NCBI GenBank assembly: GCA_035353395.1
Contig: DAOPZL010000008.1
Coordinates: forward strand, 1 to 64,000
Length of the DNA stretch: 64,000 nucleotides
Direction: 5' to 3'
Source: UBA1801 sp035353395
GTDB taxonomy: Bacteria; Acidobacteriota; Holophagae; Holophagales; Holophagaceae
The notes under the pieces were generated by a model that saw only the letters and a program-made list of their open reading frames with translations, was not told the origin of the DNA and did no database searches. A program made the translations under genes and the position numbers. This document shows positions 1-7,370 of the stretch, piece after piece. Within the stretch, counting starts at the first letter, position 1, and every line of letters begins with the position of its first letter.

Positions 1-69
1 ATCAAACTCGGCATCGCTGACGATTACGCCGATGCCAACGGGAAGGATGTGCTCAAGCAACCCCAATGA
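1..69 (+). CDS. 3' end of an unidentified protein (partial)
   Basis: Reading from base 1, 22 sense codons run to a TGA at 67-69 and encode a hydrophilic tail ending DVLKQPQ. A hairpin followed by five T residues lies about 50 bases downstream on the same strand, which fits the end of a + strand gene. The remaining peptide is too short to assign a family or function, and the frame is inferred only from the stop codon and terminator position. Confidence 0.45.
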   Translation: MKLGIADDYADANGKDVLKQPQ

Positions 70-121
70 GGAGCAACAGGGATGCCCCCTTCGCCGTGCG
101 CTTTCGTTCAGCGTGAAACGC

Positions 122-143
122 CCCCATTCGGGAAGGGGTTTTT
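122..143 (+). terminator. Probable intrinsic terminator of the upstream partial gene
   Basis: CCCC at 122-125 pairs with GGGG at 135-138 (inner TT/AA pairs extend it past one unpaired base) and is followed directly by TTTTT at 139-143. It sits about 50 bases after the stop of the partial gene. Confidence 0.5.
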
Positions 144-165
144 GACTCCATTTTGACTTGGCAAG

Positions 166-189
166 CAAAAGGCCCGGTTTCCCGGGCCT
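166..189 (-). terminator. Intrinsic terminator downstream of tRNA-Glu
   Basis: AGGCCCGG (170-177) and CCGGGCCT (182-189) form a perfect 8-bp stem with a 4-base loop. Read on the minus strand it is followed by TTTTGC. It starts about 15 bases after the 3' end of the tRNA, so it probably ends that transcript. Confidence 0.7.
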
Positions 190-204
190 AAGTGCTTTGT
201 TTTC

Positions 205-279
205 TGGTAGCCCCAAGGGGACTCGAACCCCTGCTACCGCCGTGAGAGGGCGGCGTCCTAACCGCTAGACGATGGGGCC
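205..279 (-). tRNA. tRNA-Glu (anticodon CTC)
   Basis: The reverse complement folds as a full cloverleaf: 5' GGCCCCA acceptor strand, a D-arm with GGTTAGGA, an anticodon loop CCTCTCA giving anticodon CTC, and a T-loop TTCGAGT. The CCA end is encoded. It reads GAG codons. It lies about 17 bases downstream of the metallophosphoesterase stop on the same strand, so it may be cotranscribed with it, and a terminator follows. The acceptor stem has a G1-U72 wobble pair. Confidence 0.95.
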
Positions 280-296
280 GCGGTCAAGGTGAAGAG

Positions 297-1664
297 CTAT
301 CTTATCAAAGGTGCGGCGGGATGCAAAGAAGGAATCTCCTTTCGCCGCAGGGTGAGCAGGGCGAGTTCGGGGGAGGCCGCGATGCGCATGGGGAGGCCCA
401 CGACGCCCAGGCCCCGGCTCACGTACAGGACCTGCCCCTGGTAGCGATAGAGGCCGCTGTCGTAGGGACCGAGCACCTTGGCGGTGGAGAAGCCGGGGAT
501 CAGGTTGACCTGGCCTCCGTGGGTGTGCCCTGAGAGCGTCAAGCGGGCACCTGTCTCCCGGGCGAGATTCCAGTTGCTGGGCCGGTGGCAGAGACACAGG
601 CGCCAGGCGTTCCCGGGCAGGCTGGCCAGGACGTCCTGGGGCATGGGACCGGGGCCGAAACGGATGCCCCGGAACCGGCCGTTGCGGGCCATCGGGTCCT
701 GGAGGCCCAGGACCGCCATCTCGCCCCCTCCCCGCCTCACGACGTGGTGCCGGTTCTCCAGGCAGGCGAATCCCGCGCGTTCCAGGCCCGCCCAGATGGG
801 GGCGGGATCGGTGAAGTAGTCATGGTTGCCCAGGATGGCGAACCGGCCCAGGGGCGCGGGGAAATCCCGGAAGGCCTCGACGAAGGACTCGGCTTCGGCG
901 GGCAGGCTGTCCACCAGGTCCCCGACGACCACCACCAGGTCCGGAGCCTCCCGTTCGGCCAGCATCCGCCAGCGCCGGACGAGATCCGCGCCCACGAGGG
1001 GACCGCAGTGCAGGTCCGCGAGCTCGAGGATCCGCACTCCGTCGAACTCCGAGGGGAGATCCCCGAACCAGAGGGTGGTCCGGGTCACCTCCGGATCCCC
1101 ATAGGCTTCGTCGGCCCCCTTGATCCCTGCGGCCACCATGATGCCGACCCCCCCCGCCGCGGACTTCCGAAGGAAGGCGCGGCGGCCCGGATCCTCGGGC
1201 CCGCGGTCGATGGCATGCCCCATCCGCCGCCTCGCCTTCCAGATTCCCAGGGCCACCCACCAGAAGAGGAGATTCAGGAACGTGAAGAGCTGGAAATAAA
1301 GGGCGGCGCGGGCCAGGGGCCCCAGGGCGGACCCCATGCCCTCGCCCGCATGCCCGGCGATGCGCAGGAGCATGAAGAGCACGAGGGGCAGGTGGGCCGC
1401 CGCGAGACCCCAGGGAATCCACCGCCGGAACCGGTCCGGGAGCACCTGGATGAGCAGGTCCCAATGGAGGATCTGCATGCCGATCACGAGAAGGGAGAAA
1501 ACGATGAAATACAAGCGGGGACCCTGGAAGATCGTGAGGAGGAAGCGGATCGTTCTGGACGTGACGGTACCCAGTCTGGATTCATCCAGGCCGCCCGTCG
1601 ACTCCCGGGTCGCTGAATCCGTGCGACAAACGTGTATCCTGGACCCTTCGGAGGAGACACTCAT
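297..1664 (-). CDS. Membrane-anchored metallophosphoesterase (YkuE/YaeI type)
   Basis: A calcineurin-like phosphoesterase domain fills the C-terminal half. The metal-binding series is visible in order: DLHCG, GDLVD, GNHDY, a CHRP histidine and GHTHGGQ. Relatives hydrolyse phosphate or pyrophosphate bonds in envelope lipids, but the substrate here is not known. The N-terminal half has about three hydrophobic segments (roughly residues 41-63, 81-102 and 112-133), followed by a twin-arginine-like RRAFLRKS and a second hydrophobic stretch. The start is uncertain. The ATG at 1664 overlaps the divergent gene's start and has no Shine-Dalgarno, and its first 35 residues look non-coding. Translation may begin nearer the first membrane segment, for example at the TTG at 1514. 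The function is well supported; the start is not. Confidence 0.85.
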   Translation of the reverse strand: MSVSSEGSRIHVCRTDSATRESTGGLDESRLGTVTSRTIRFLLTIFQGPRLYFIVFSLLVIGMQILHWDLLIQVLPDRFRRWIPWGLAAAHLPLVLFMLLRIAGHAGEGMGSALGPLARAALYFQLFTFLNLLFWWVALGIWKARRRMGHAIDRGPEDPGRRAFLRKSAAGGVGIMVAAGIKGADEAYGDPEVTRTTLWFGDLPSEFDGVRILELADLHCGPLVGADLVRRWRMLAEREAPDLVVVVGDLVDSLPAEAESFVEAFRDFPAPLGRFAILGNHDYFTDPAPIWAGLERAGFACLENRHHVVRRGGGEMAVLGLQDPMARNGRFRGIRFGPGPMPQDVLASLPGNAWRLCLCHRPSNWNLARETGARLTLSGHTHGGQVNLIPGFSTAKVLGPYDSGLYRYQGQVLYVSRGLGVVGLPMRIAASPELALLTLRRKEIPSLHPAAPLIR

Positions 1665-2223
1665 GGCCCCGGAAATCCTGGTCGTCAACGCCAGCCCCCG
1701 TCCCGAGGGGAACTGCGCACACCTGGCCACCGTCTGCGGCGGAGTGTTTGACCAGCAGGGGAAGGGCTGGGAACGGATCGACCTGCGCAGGCTGAAGATC
1801 GGTGCGTGCCGCGGATGCGGCCTGTGCCGCCAGGGCAAGGCCAAGTACTGCGTCCTGCAGGACGACATGGCCCCCCTCTACGAGAAGATCGCGCAGTGCC
1901 AGGCGCTCCTGCTGCTGTCTCCCATCTACTGGTTCACCTATTCCGGGCAACTGAAGGTGTTCATCGACCGCCTCTACGGGCTCTGGAACTGGGACCGGAA
2001 CTTCCTGGCGGGGAAGCGGGCCGGCGCCGTGCTGGTCTACGCGGATGCCGATCCCTACGAGTCCGGGGCCGTCAACGCCATCTCCGCCTTCGAGCACATG
2101 TTCCGCTTCGTCAAGGCCGATTGCCGCGGATTCGCCTACGGGACGGCGGGCGGCCCCGGCTCGGCGGCGAACAACCCCGACCTGCTGGAACGCACGCGCA
2201 AGCTGGCCCTCAGGCTGGCTTGA
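1663..2223 (+). CDS. Flavodoxin-like NAD(P)H:FMN oxidoreductase family protein
   Basis: This 186-residue cytoplasmic protein has a flavodoxin fold. The FMN phosphate-binding loop NASPRPEGN follows the first beta strand, and SPIYWFTYSGQLK matches the conserved second flavin loop of the NADPH-dependent FMN reductase / iron-sulfur flavoprotein family. A cysteine cluster CRGCGLCRQG at residues 47-56, with a further Cys at about residue 63, resembles the compact cluster-binding motif of iron-sulfur flavoproteins, so it may carry an Fe-S centre. It presumably reduces quinones, metals or other acceptors, but the substrate is unknown. GGAGGAG sits 6 bases before the ATG. It diverges from the metallophosphoesterase and the two start codons overlap. 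Confidence 0.85.
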   Translation: MAPEILVVNASPRPEGNCAHLATVCGGVFDQQGKGWERIDLRRLKIGACRGCGLCRQGKAKYCVLQDDMAPLYEKIAQCQALLLLSPIYWFTYSGQLKVFIDRLYGLWNWDRNFLAGKRAGAVLVYADADPYESGAVNAISAFEHMFRFVKADCRGFAYGTAGGPGSAANNPDLLERTRKLALRLA

Positions 2224-2321
2224 CCGGAACGTCGAATAGCCGGAAACGGGGCCACGGCATCCGGCGCCGGCGATCCGGGAGCGGCCGCGAAGGCTCCGGA
2301 CGCGCGATGCCGCGCGGTTCA

Positions 2322-2344
2322 GGCCCCCCTCCTTCCCGGGGGCC
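2322..2344 (+). terminator. Possible hairpin terminator after the flavodoxin-like gene
   Basis: GGCCCCC (2322-2328) pairs perfectly with GGGGGCC (2338-2344) around a 9-base loop, about 100 bases after the stop. No T-tract follows, so termination efficiency is doubtful. It could instead be part of the MATE gene leader. Confidence 0.3.
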
Positions 2345-2419
2345 CCGAAATCCATTATTATGAATATTTGGGTTTGTCGTCGCTGATCTGCGGCGAGACG
2401 GGGACCCACCGGAGCTGCA

Positions 2420-3805
2420 ATGCAACCGAGAGCGAGCGCCTTGGAGATCACCGCGGCGGAAAAGCGGGCTGCCAACGGGAAGATCTGGTCCATGGCCCTC
2501 CCGGTCATGATCGACACCATATTCCAGCAGATGGGGAACATCGTGGTCGCGGGACTCATCGGCCACGTGGGCATGCTCGCGTCGAGCGCCGTCGGCCTTT
2601 CCGTGAGGTTCACGTCGCTCGTCTGGGCATTGTTCCGCGGCCTCACGACGGCGGTCACCATCTACGTGTCCCAGGCCCACGGAGCAGGGAACGGCGAGCG
2701 GATGAAGAATGTCGCGATCCAGGCGCTCTACCTCACGGCCTTCGTCTCGACCGGGCTCGCCCTCGCGATCGCGCTGTTCGCCAGGGCTCTCCTGCTCATA
2801 TTCTCCCCCGACGCCGGGACTCTCGCCGCGGCGCTCGGCTTCATGCGCATCGTCTGCTGGGGCCTCCCGTTCCTCTCGATCGTCCAGATCTGCAACGGCA
2901 TCATGCAGGGCGCGGGCAACGCGCGCAGGCCCATGCTCGTCACCTTCGTCCTGAACGCCTCGATCATCGTGATCGCCCTGCCCTTCTTCCTGACCGCGAA
3001 GCGCGAGGTGGGGGAGGCGCTCGCGATCGCGGGCATCGCGATGGTCGCGAGCCAGGTGCTCGCGGCCGCCTTCGCCCTGTGGTCGGTATTCGGCCGCAAC
3101 GCGGAGGTCGGAAGGATGGAGCCCCTGAAAGGCCTGCCCCGTCCGGACGGCAAGGTGTTCGCCGCGCTCCTGAGGGTCGGGCTCCCGGCCTCGACCGAAT
3201 ACCTCGCGTGGCAGACCGCCGCGATCTTCATTTCGAAGATCATCTTCGGCTTCGGCACGGTGACCATGGGCGCCTACCAGATCGGCCTCCAGGTGGAAGC
3301 GCTCTCCTACCTGCCCGCCGGAGGACTTTCGGTGGCGATCACGAGCCTCGTCGGCCAGGCGATCGGCGGCGAGCAGCGCGACCTCGCGCGCTACTACTAC
3401 CGCAGGATCCTCCTGTACATGTTCGTCATCACGACGGCGGTTTCGCTCCTCTTCCTGTTCGGCAACACGCTGCTCATGCGCCTCATGACCGACGACGCCC
3501 AGGGCGTCTCACTGGGCGCCACCTACCTCTTCCTCATGGGGCTCGTGCAGCTGCCGCAGAACCTCTCGCACGCCATCTTCGGCGCGATGCGCGGCGCGGG
3601 GCACACCAAGCCGCCCATGTTCATCGCCATGATGGGCATCTGGGCCATCCGCGTCCCAGTATCCTTCGCGCTCACGCTCGTGCCCGGCATCGGCATCACC
3701 GCGATCTGGTCGGTCATGTGCATCGACCTGACGATACGCTTCCTCATCGCCCTCCTCGCGTTCAGGAGGATACGGTTGTTCGAGTCGAGCGCGCTGGCGG
3801 TCTGA
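2420..3805 (+). CDS. MATE family efflux transporter
   Basis: This 461-residue inner-membrane protein has about twelve hydrophobic segments in two repeated halves, the hallmark of MATE exporters that expel cationic drugs or metabolites in exchange for Na+ or H+. Typical features are the LPVMIDTIFQQMGNIVVAGLIG opening (helix 1) and the matching LPASTEYLAWQTAAIF stretch that opens the second half. GGAG lies 5 bases before the ATG. The gene stands alone, preceded by an AT-rich patch (TTATTATGAATATTTGG) likely to hold its promoter. Its codon choice (many CTC, TCG and GCG-ATC runs) differs from the CTG/GCC-rich neighbours, which suggests horizontal acquisition. The substrate cannot be read from the sequence. 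Confidence 0.92.
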   Translation: MQPRASALEITAAEKRAANGKIWSMALPVMIDTIFQQMGNIVVAGLIGHVGMLASSAVGLSVRFTSLVWALFRGLTTAVTIYVSQAHGAGNGERMKNVAIQALYLTAFVSTGLALAIALFARALLLIFSPDAGTLAAALGFMRIVCWGLPFLSIVQICNGIMQGAGNARRPMLVTFVLNASIIVIALPFFLTAKREVGEALAIAGIAMVASQVLAAAFALWSVFGRNAEVGRMEPLKGLPRPDGKVFAALLRVGLPASTEYLAWQTAAIFISKIIFGFGTVTMGAYQIGLQVEALSYLPAGGLSVAITSLVGQAIGGEQRDLARYYYRRILLYMFVITTAVSLLFLFGNTLLMRLMTDDAQGVSLGATYLFLMGLVQLPQNLSHAIFGAMRGAGHTKPPMFIAMMGIWAIRVPVSFALTLVPGIGITAIWSVMCIDLTIRFLIALLAFRRIRLFESSALAV

Positions 3806-3913
3806 AGGACGATCGCCAGGCAACCCGGGAGTAACCCGATGGCCGGCATCGGGCGTATTTTCAACACTTACGCACACAGGGACCATCTCCGGATCCGATA
3901 TCCCGGGACAAGG

Positions 3914-3949
3914 GAAAACCCCCGAAACCTAATGGCGGCGGGGGTTTTC
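3914..3949 (-). terminator. Strong bidirectional terminator between the MATE gene and tRNA-Arg
   Basis: GAAAACCCCCG (3914-3924) and CGGGGGTTTTC (3939-3949) make a perfect 11-bp stem with A- and T-rich ends in both directions. It lies 3 bases beyond the encoded CCA end of tRNA-Arg on the minus strand and about 110 bases after the MATE stop on the plus strand. Confidence 0.8.
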
Positions 3950-3952
3950 GTT

Positions 3953-4029
3953 TGGTGCAGCCGGCGCGACTCGAACGCGCGACCTTTGGCTTCGGAGGCC
4001 AACGCTCTATCCAACTGAGCTACGGCTGC
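3953..4029 (-). tRNA. tRNA-Arg (anticodon CCG)
   Basis: The reverse complement gives a complete cloverleaf of 77 bases including CCA. It has acceptor GCAGCCG/CGGCTGC, D-arm AGCTCAGTTGGATAGAGC, anticodon stem TTGGC/GCCAA around loop CTCCGAA (anticodon CCG) and T-loop TTCGAGT. It decodes CGG arginine codons, which are common in this GC-rich genome. Confidence 0.95.
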
Positions 4030-4096
4030 CCGGTCCTTGATGATGCCTTCTGGGGCGATATTTCGCAATGGGGGAGATGGCCCGGAGGTCCAGGCA

Positions 4097-4951
4097 TCAA
4101 GGCTGCCGGCCCGAAGGGGTCTTCCCGCCCGACTTGGCGTTCCGCGGGGCCGGGTCACGGAGGATGTCCGCCTCGAGAGGATCCAGCGCCTTGCGCCTGG
4201 GCACGACGCCGACGGCCGAGGAGAACCGGCGCACCCCCTGGGTGATGGCCGATGCGACCTTCCCGAGGAAATCAGGGTCCTTCAGCCTGGCTTCCTCCCG
4301 GGGATTGGTGATGAAGGCCGTCTCCACCAGCACCGCGGGCATGGCGGCGCTCCGGAGCACGGCGAAGGGGGCCTGCTTGACGCCGCGCTCCTTGATGCCC
4401 ACCAGCTGGTCGAGTTCGCGCTGGACGGCCACCGCCAGCTTCTCGGAATCCTGGAGGAAGGCCTTCTGGGCCATGTCCTCCAGGATGCTGGCGAGCACGT
4501 GGTCCGTCCCGGCGGACGGTCCGGCCCCCTGGTTCTCCCGGGCGGCGATCCCGGCGGCGTCCGCGTCTCCCGTGTCCAGGCTCAGGAAATACACCTCGGA
4601 TCCCCTGGCCGACCGGGCCTTCGCCGCATTGACATGAAGGCTGATGAAGAGATCCGCGCCTGCCTCGTTGGCCATCCGGGTCCTGTTCCACACGGGCACG
4701 AGGACATCCTCCTCCCGGACCAGGCCGACCTCGAATCCGGAGTCTTCGAGCCTTTCCTTCAGGACTCGCGCCAGCTCGAGGGTGACGTCCTTCTCCAGCA
4801 GGCCCTTCTTCCCCCTGGCCCCGCAATCGTCTCCCCCATGTCCGGGATCCAGGACGACCTTCAGGCGGGGAACCGCCGCGGCCAGCCCACCGCCCAGTCC
4901 CCAGACGGCGAGGCCGAGCAGGATGGCTGGGAGGATCCGGAGAATGCGCAC
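4097..4951 (-). CDS. N-acetylmuramoyl-L-alanine amidase (Amidase_3)
   Basis: This 284-residue exported zinc hydrolase cleaves the bond between N-acetylmuramic acid and L-alanine in peptidoglycan. A signal peptide covers about residues 1-26 (ILPAILLGLAVWGLGG). The Amidase_3 domain follows with all expected residues: zinc ligands H38 (DPGHGG), E53 and H106 (SLHVN), and the catalytic glutamate E220 in LVETAFITN. It starts at a GTG. About 40 residues of basic tail follow the domain. It is probably used in daughter-cell separation or wall turnover. There is no AMIN domain, so septal targeting is not indicated. It is transcribed away from marR across an AT-rich gap and toward tRNA-Arg. Confidence 0.93.
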   Translation of the reverse strand: MRILRILPAILLGLAVWGLGGGLAAAVPRLKVVLDPGHGGDDCGARGKKGLLEKDVTLELARVLKERLEDSGFEVGLVREEDVLVPVWNRTRMANEAGADLFISLHVNAAKARSARGSEVYFLSLDTGDADAAGIAARENQGAGPSAGTDHVLASILEDMAQKAFLQDSEKLAVAVQRELDQLVGIKERGVKQAPFAVLRSAAMPAVLVETAFITNPREEARLKDPDFLGKVASAITQGVRRFSSAVGVVPRRKALDPLEADILRDPAPRNAKSGGKTPSGRQP

Positions 4952-5421
4952 GAGGGACTCGCGGACGAGGGAACGGCTTGAGGCCGGAGCGGAATGAACG
5001 AGGTTCCGTGCCTTCGAGAATAGCGCGACATGCGCCGGGGAGCGCCGGATCGGACTTCCAGGAATGGCACCCCGCCAGGCATCAAAAATGAACCATAATT
5101 ATTGAATAAAGTTTTTCTTTCCTGAAGAAATTTTCATCTCAACTTCAATCAAGATGCCATATTCCATTTGATTACAGAAAAGTTAACCTCAATTTGTAAT
5201 TTCCGGATACAAATCGTTTGTCCTGAATTTTTGACTTTTTTCTCCAAATTTTTCCTGCCCGTTTCATTTCAATCTTCAATTCCACCTTTCCGAGGGTGAT
5301 AATGCCCCAGGACTGGCGATGGCCTCCCTTTCTCACTGGTTGCTTGTCATGCCCGAGATGCTGCATCACTGGGCGGAAAGGAATTCTGTCTTTCGTCCAT
5401 CAAGTAAGCCTGGAGTCGAAC
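4952..5421. other. AT-rich intergenic region between amidase and marR
   Basis: About 470 bases with no convincing gene. Bases 5085-5290 are strikingly AT-rich compared with the flanks and hold an inverted repeat TTTCTT-TCCTG-AAGAAA near 5114. The region must contain the divergent promoters of the amidase and marR. A short minus-strand ORF at 5172-5369 has no family features and low-complexity composition, and I do not call it a gene. Confidence 0.5.
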
Positions 5422-5952
5422 ATGAAGGATGATTTCACCCGCGCTGCCATCCCCGAATCCAGCCTGAGCATGCTCATCGCCGCCGCTCGACGCCATGTGA
5501 AGCACGCCGTGTCGAGCGTGGTCGAGCCCTACGGCATCAACGCCTACCAGTGCTGGATGGTCCTCCTGCTGAAGGAGCGGGGCCCCATGTCCCTGAGCGA
5601 ACTCGCGGGACGCATGTGGATGGATCATCCGACCACCTCCAGGCTCGTACACGCCCTCGAAGGGATCGGCCTGCTCCAGGTGCAGCCGGATCCCAGCCAC
5701 GGCCGCAAGGTCCTGATCAGCGTCCATCCCGGCAAGACCGAGGCCGTGGAGGACATCCAGGCCCGGGTGGCCGCCTACCGCGCCCGCATGGAGAGCGGCC
5801 TCGGTTCCGACGAGAAGGAGGTCCTGCACAGGGCCCTGGCCAGGATGATCATGAACCTCAGATCCCTGCTGGACGAGGAGGAAGGCGGAAAGCAGAACCA
5901 GAACCTGAACGTCGCCCCCCGCCGGGACATGAAGGCCTCTCTCACCGCCTAG
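5422..5952 (+). CDS. MarR family transcriptional regulator
   Basis: This 176-residue winged-helix dimeric regulator has helix-turn-helix sequence GPMSLSELAGRMWMDHPTTS followed by RLVHALEGIGLLQV and the wing segment PDPSHGRKVLISV with its Asp and Arg. MarR proteins usually repress adjacent efflux genes until a ligand is bound. The next genes on the same strand, 180 bases on, encode an RND pump, so this is the likely local repressor. The ATG at 5422 is preceded by TGGAG at 6-base spacing. The C-terminal tail after about residue 155 is polar and variable. The ligand and operator are not evident. Confidence 0.9.
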   Translation: MKDDFTRAAIPESSLSMLIAAARRHVKHAVSSVVEPYGINAYQCWMVLLLKERGPMSLSELAGRMWMDHPTTSRLVHALEGIGLLQVQPDPSHGRKVLISVHPGKTEAVEDIQARVAAYRARMESGLGSDEKEVLHRALARMIMNLRSLLDEEEGGKQNQNLNVAPRRDMKASLTA

Positions 5953-6133
5953 CCCCCTCCTCCGGCCAGGCACGCCCGGAATGGCCGCCCGGGCCCGCGC
6001 GGCGTGCCCCGTCCCGAGGATCGGCCAGGCTGTCGTGGGGAACGACCGCGACAATCCGATGCATTCGCTACTACGATTGGAATTTCGATGAATCCTGGAC
6101 CCCCAGGATCCTGAACCGCAAGGGGGCAGTCCT

Positions 6134-7330
6134 TTGAATCCGAACCCCACCCAGGAGACCAAGGCCTCCAGAGCTTCGAAACGTTGGCACCTCTGGGGGA
6201 TCGTCGTCCTCGTCGGCCTGGGGGCCGCCTTCGGGGCCAGGCGGATCCTGGTCCCTGCCGCCCCCCGGACCCGGGAGCGCGCGGTGGTCCGGGCGGTGCC
6301 CGTCACGGTGGTGGCGACGAGGACCGGCGACATGCCGATCACCCTGTCGGGTCTCGGGACCGTGACCCCGCTCAATTCCGTCACTGTGAAGAGCCGCGTG
6401 GACGGCCAGCTGGTCCGGTTCCCCGTCCAGGAGGGCCAGTTCGTGCGCCAGGGGGACCTGATCGCCGAGATCGACCCGCGGCCCTTCCACGTCCAGCTGA
6501 TGCAGGCCGAAGGCCAGAAGGCCAAGGACGAGGCCTCCTACAAGAACGCCCTGATGGACCTGCAGCGCTTCAAGGCCCTCTCCGAACAGGGCATCCTCTC
6601 GAAGCAGCAGCTCGACACCCAGACCTCGGCCGTCAACCAGGCCGAGGCGGCGCTCAAGGCCGACCAGGCCCAGGTGGAGAGCGCGAAGCTCAACCTCGTC
6701 TACAGCCGCATCACCGCCCCCATCTCGGGCAAGGTCGGCCTCCGTCTCGTGGATCCCGGCAACATGATCCGGTCCTCGGAGTCCAGCGGCCTCTGCGTCA
6801 TCAACCCGGTCCAGCCCATCACCGTGCTCTTCACCATCCCGGCCGACAGCATCGGCCAGGTGGCGGCCCACGGCGAGAAGGGCATCCGCCTCCCGGTCGA
6901 AGCCTACGACCGGGACCTCAAGCGGAGGCTCGCCACCGGGGCCGTCCTGGCCCTCGACAACCAGGTGGACCCCGCCACCGGGACGATCCGCATCAAGGCG
7001 CTCTTCGGCAACCAGGACAACGCCCTCTTCCCCAATCAGTTCGTGAACGCCCGCATGCTGGTGGACACCCTCCGGAACGTGGTGATCATCCCCACCTCGG
7101 CGATCCAGCGCGGCCCGCAGGGGGCCTTCGTCTACCGGATCAAGCCCGACCGCACGGCGGACATGGTGCTCGTCGAAACCGGCCCGGCGGACGGGGACAG
7201 GACCTCCGTCCGCAAGGGACTGGCGCCGGGGGACACGGTGGTGATCGACGGCATGGAACGGCTCCGCCCCGGCGCCCTGGTGGATGCCAGCGGCCCCGGA
7301 GAGGCGAAGGGCGGGAAGAAGCGCCCATGA
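6134..7330 (+). CDS. RND efflux periplasmic adaptor subunit (MdtA-like)
   Basis: This 398-residue membrane-fusion protein would bridge the inner-membrane RND pump and an outer-membrane channel. A single N-terminal transmembrane anchor (about residues 18-36) is followed by the barrel-sandwich half-motif around VKSRVDGQLVRFPVQEGQFV, a coiled-coil hairpin rich in Ala, Gln and Lys (about residues 130-195), the matching SRITAPISGKVGLRLVDPGN lipoyl half and a beta-barrel domain. The start is a TTG with GGGGG 7 bases upstream, giving MNPNPTQ. It heads a three-gene operon with the two permeases and probably answers to the upstream MarR regulator. The pump substrate is unknown. Confidence 0.92.
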   Translation: MNPNPTQETKASRASKRWHLWGIVVLVGLGAAFGARRILVPAAPRTRERAVVRAVPVTVVATRTGDMPITLSGLGTVTPLNSVTVKSRVDGQLVRFPVQEGQFVRQGDLIAEIDPRPFHVQLMQAEGQKAKDEASYKNALMDLQRFKALSEQGILSKQQLDTQTSAVNQAEAALKADQAQVESAKLNLVYSRITAPISGKVGLRLVDPGNMIRSSESSGLCVINPVQPITVLFTIPADSIGQVAAHGEKGIRLPVEAYDRDLKRRLATGAVLALDNQVDPATGTIRIKALFGNQDNALFPNQFVNARMLVDTLRNVVIIPTSAIQRGPQGAFVYRIKPDRTADMVLVETGPADGDRTSVRKGLAPGDTVVIDGMERLRPGALVDASGPGEAKGGKKRP

Positions 7331-7370
7331 GCGTCCAGGCATCCCGACGCCACGCCCGACCAGGAGAGGC

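Noticed and set aside
5172..5369. 65-codon minus-strand ORF in the AT-rich gap before marR
   Set aside because: It has no family signature, no clear ribosome site and lies in probable promoter DNA.
6093..6108. TCCTGG-ACCC-CCAGGA hairpin before the adaptor gene
   Set aside because: A short stem without repeat partners; it could be an operator but nothing supports this over chance.
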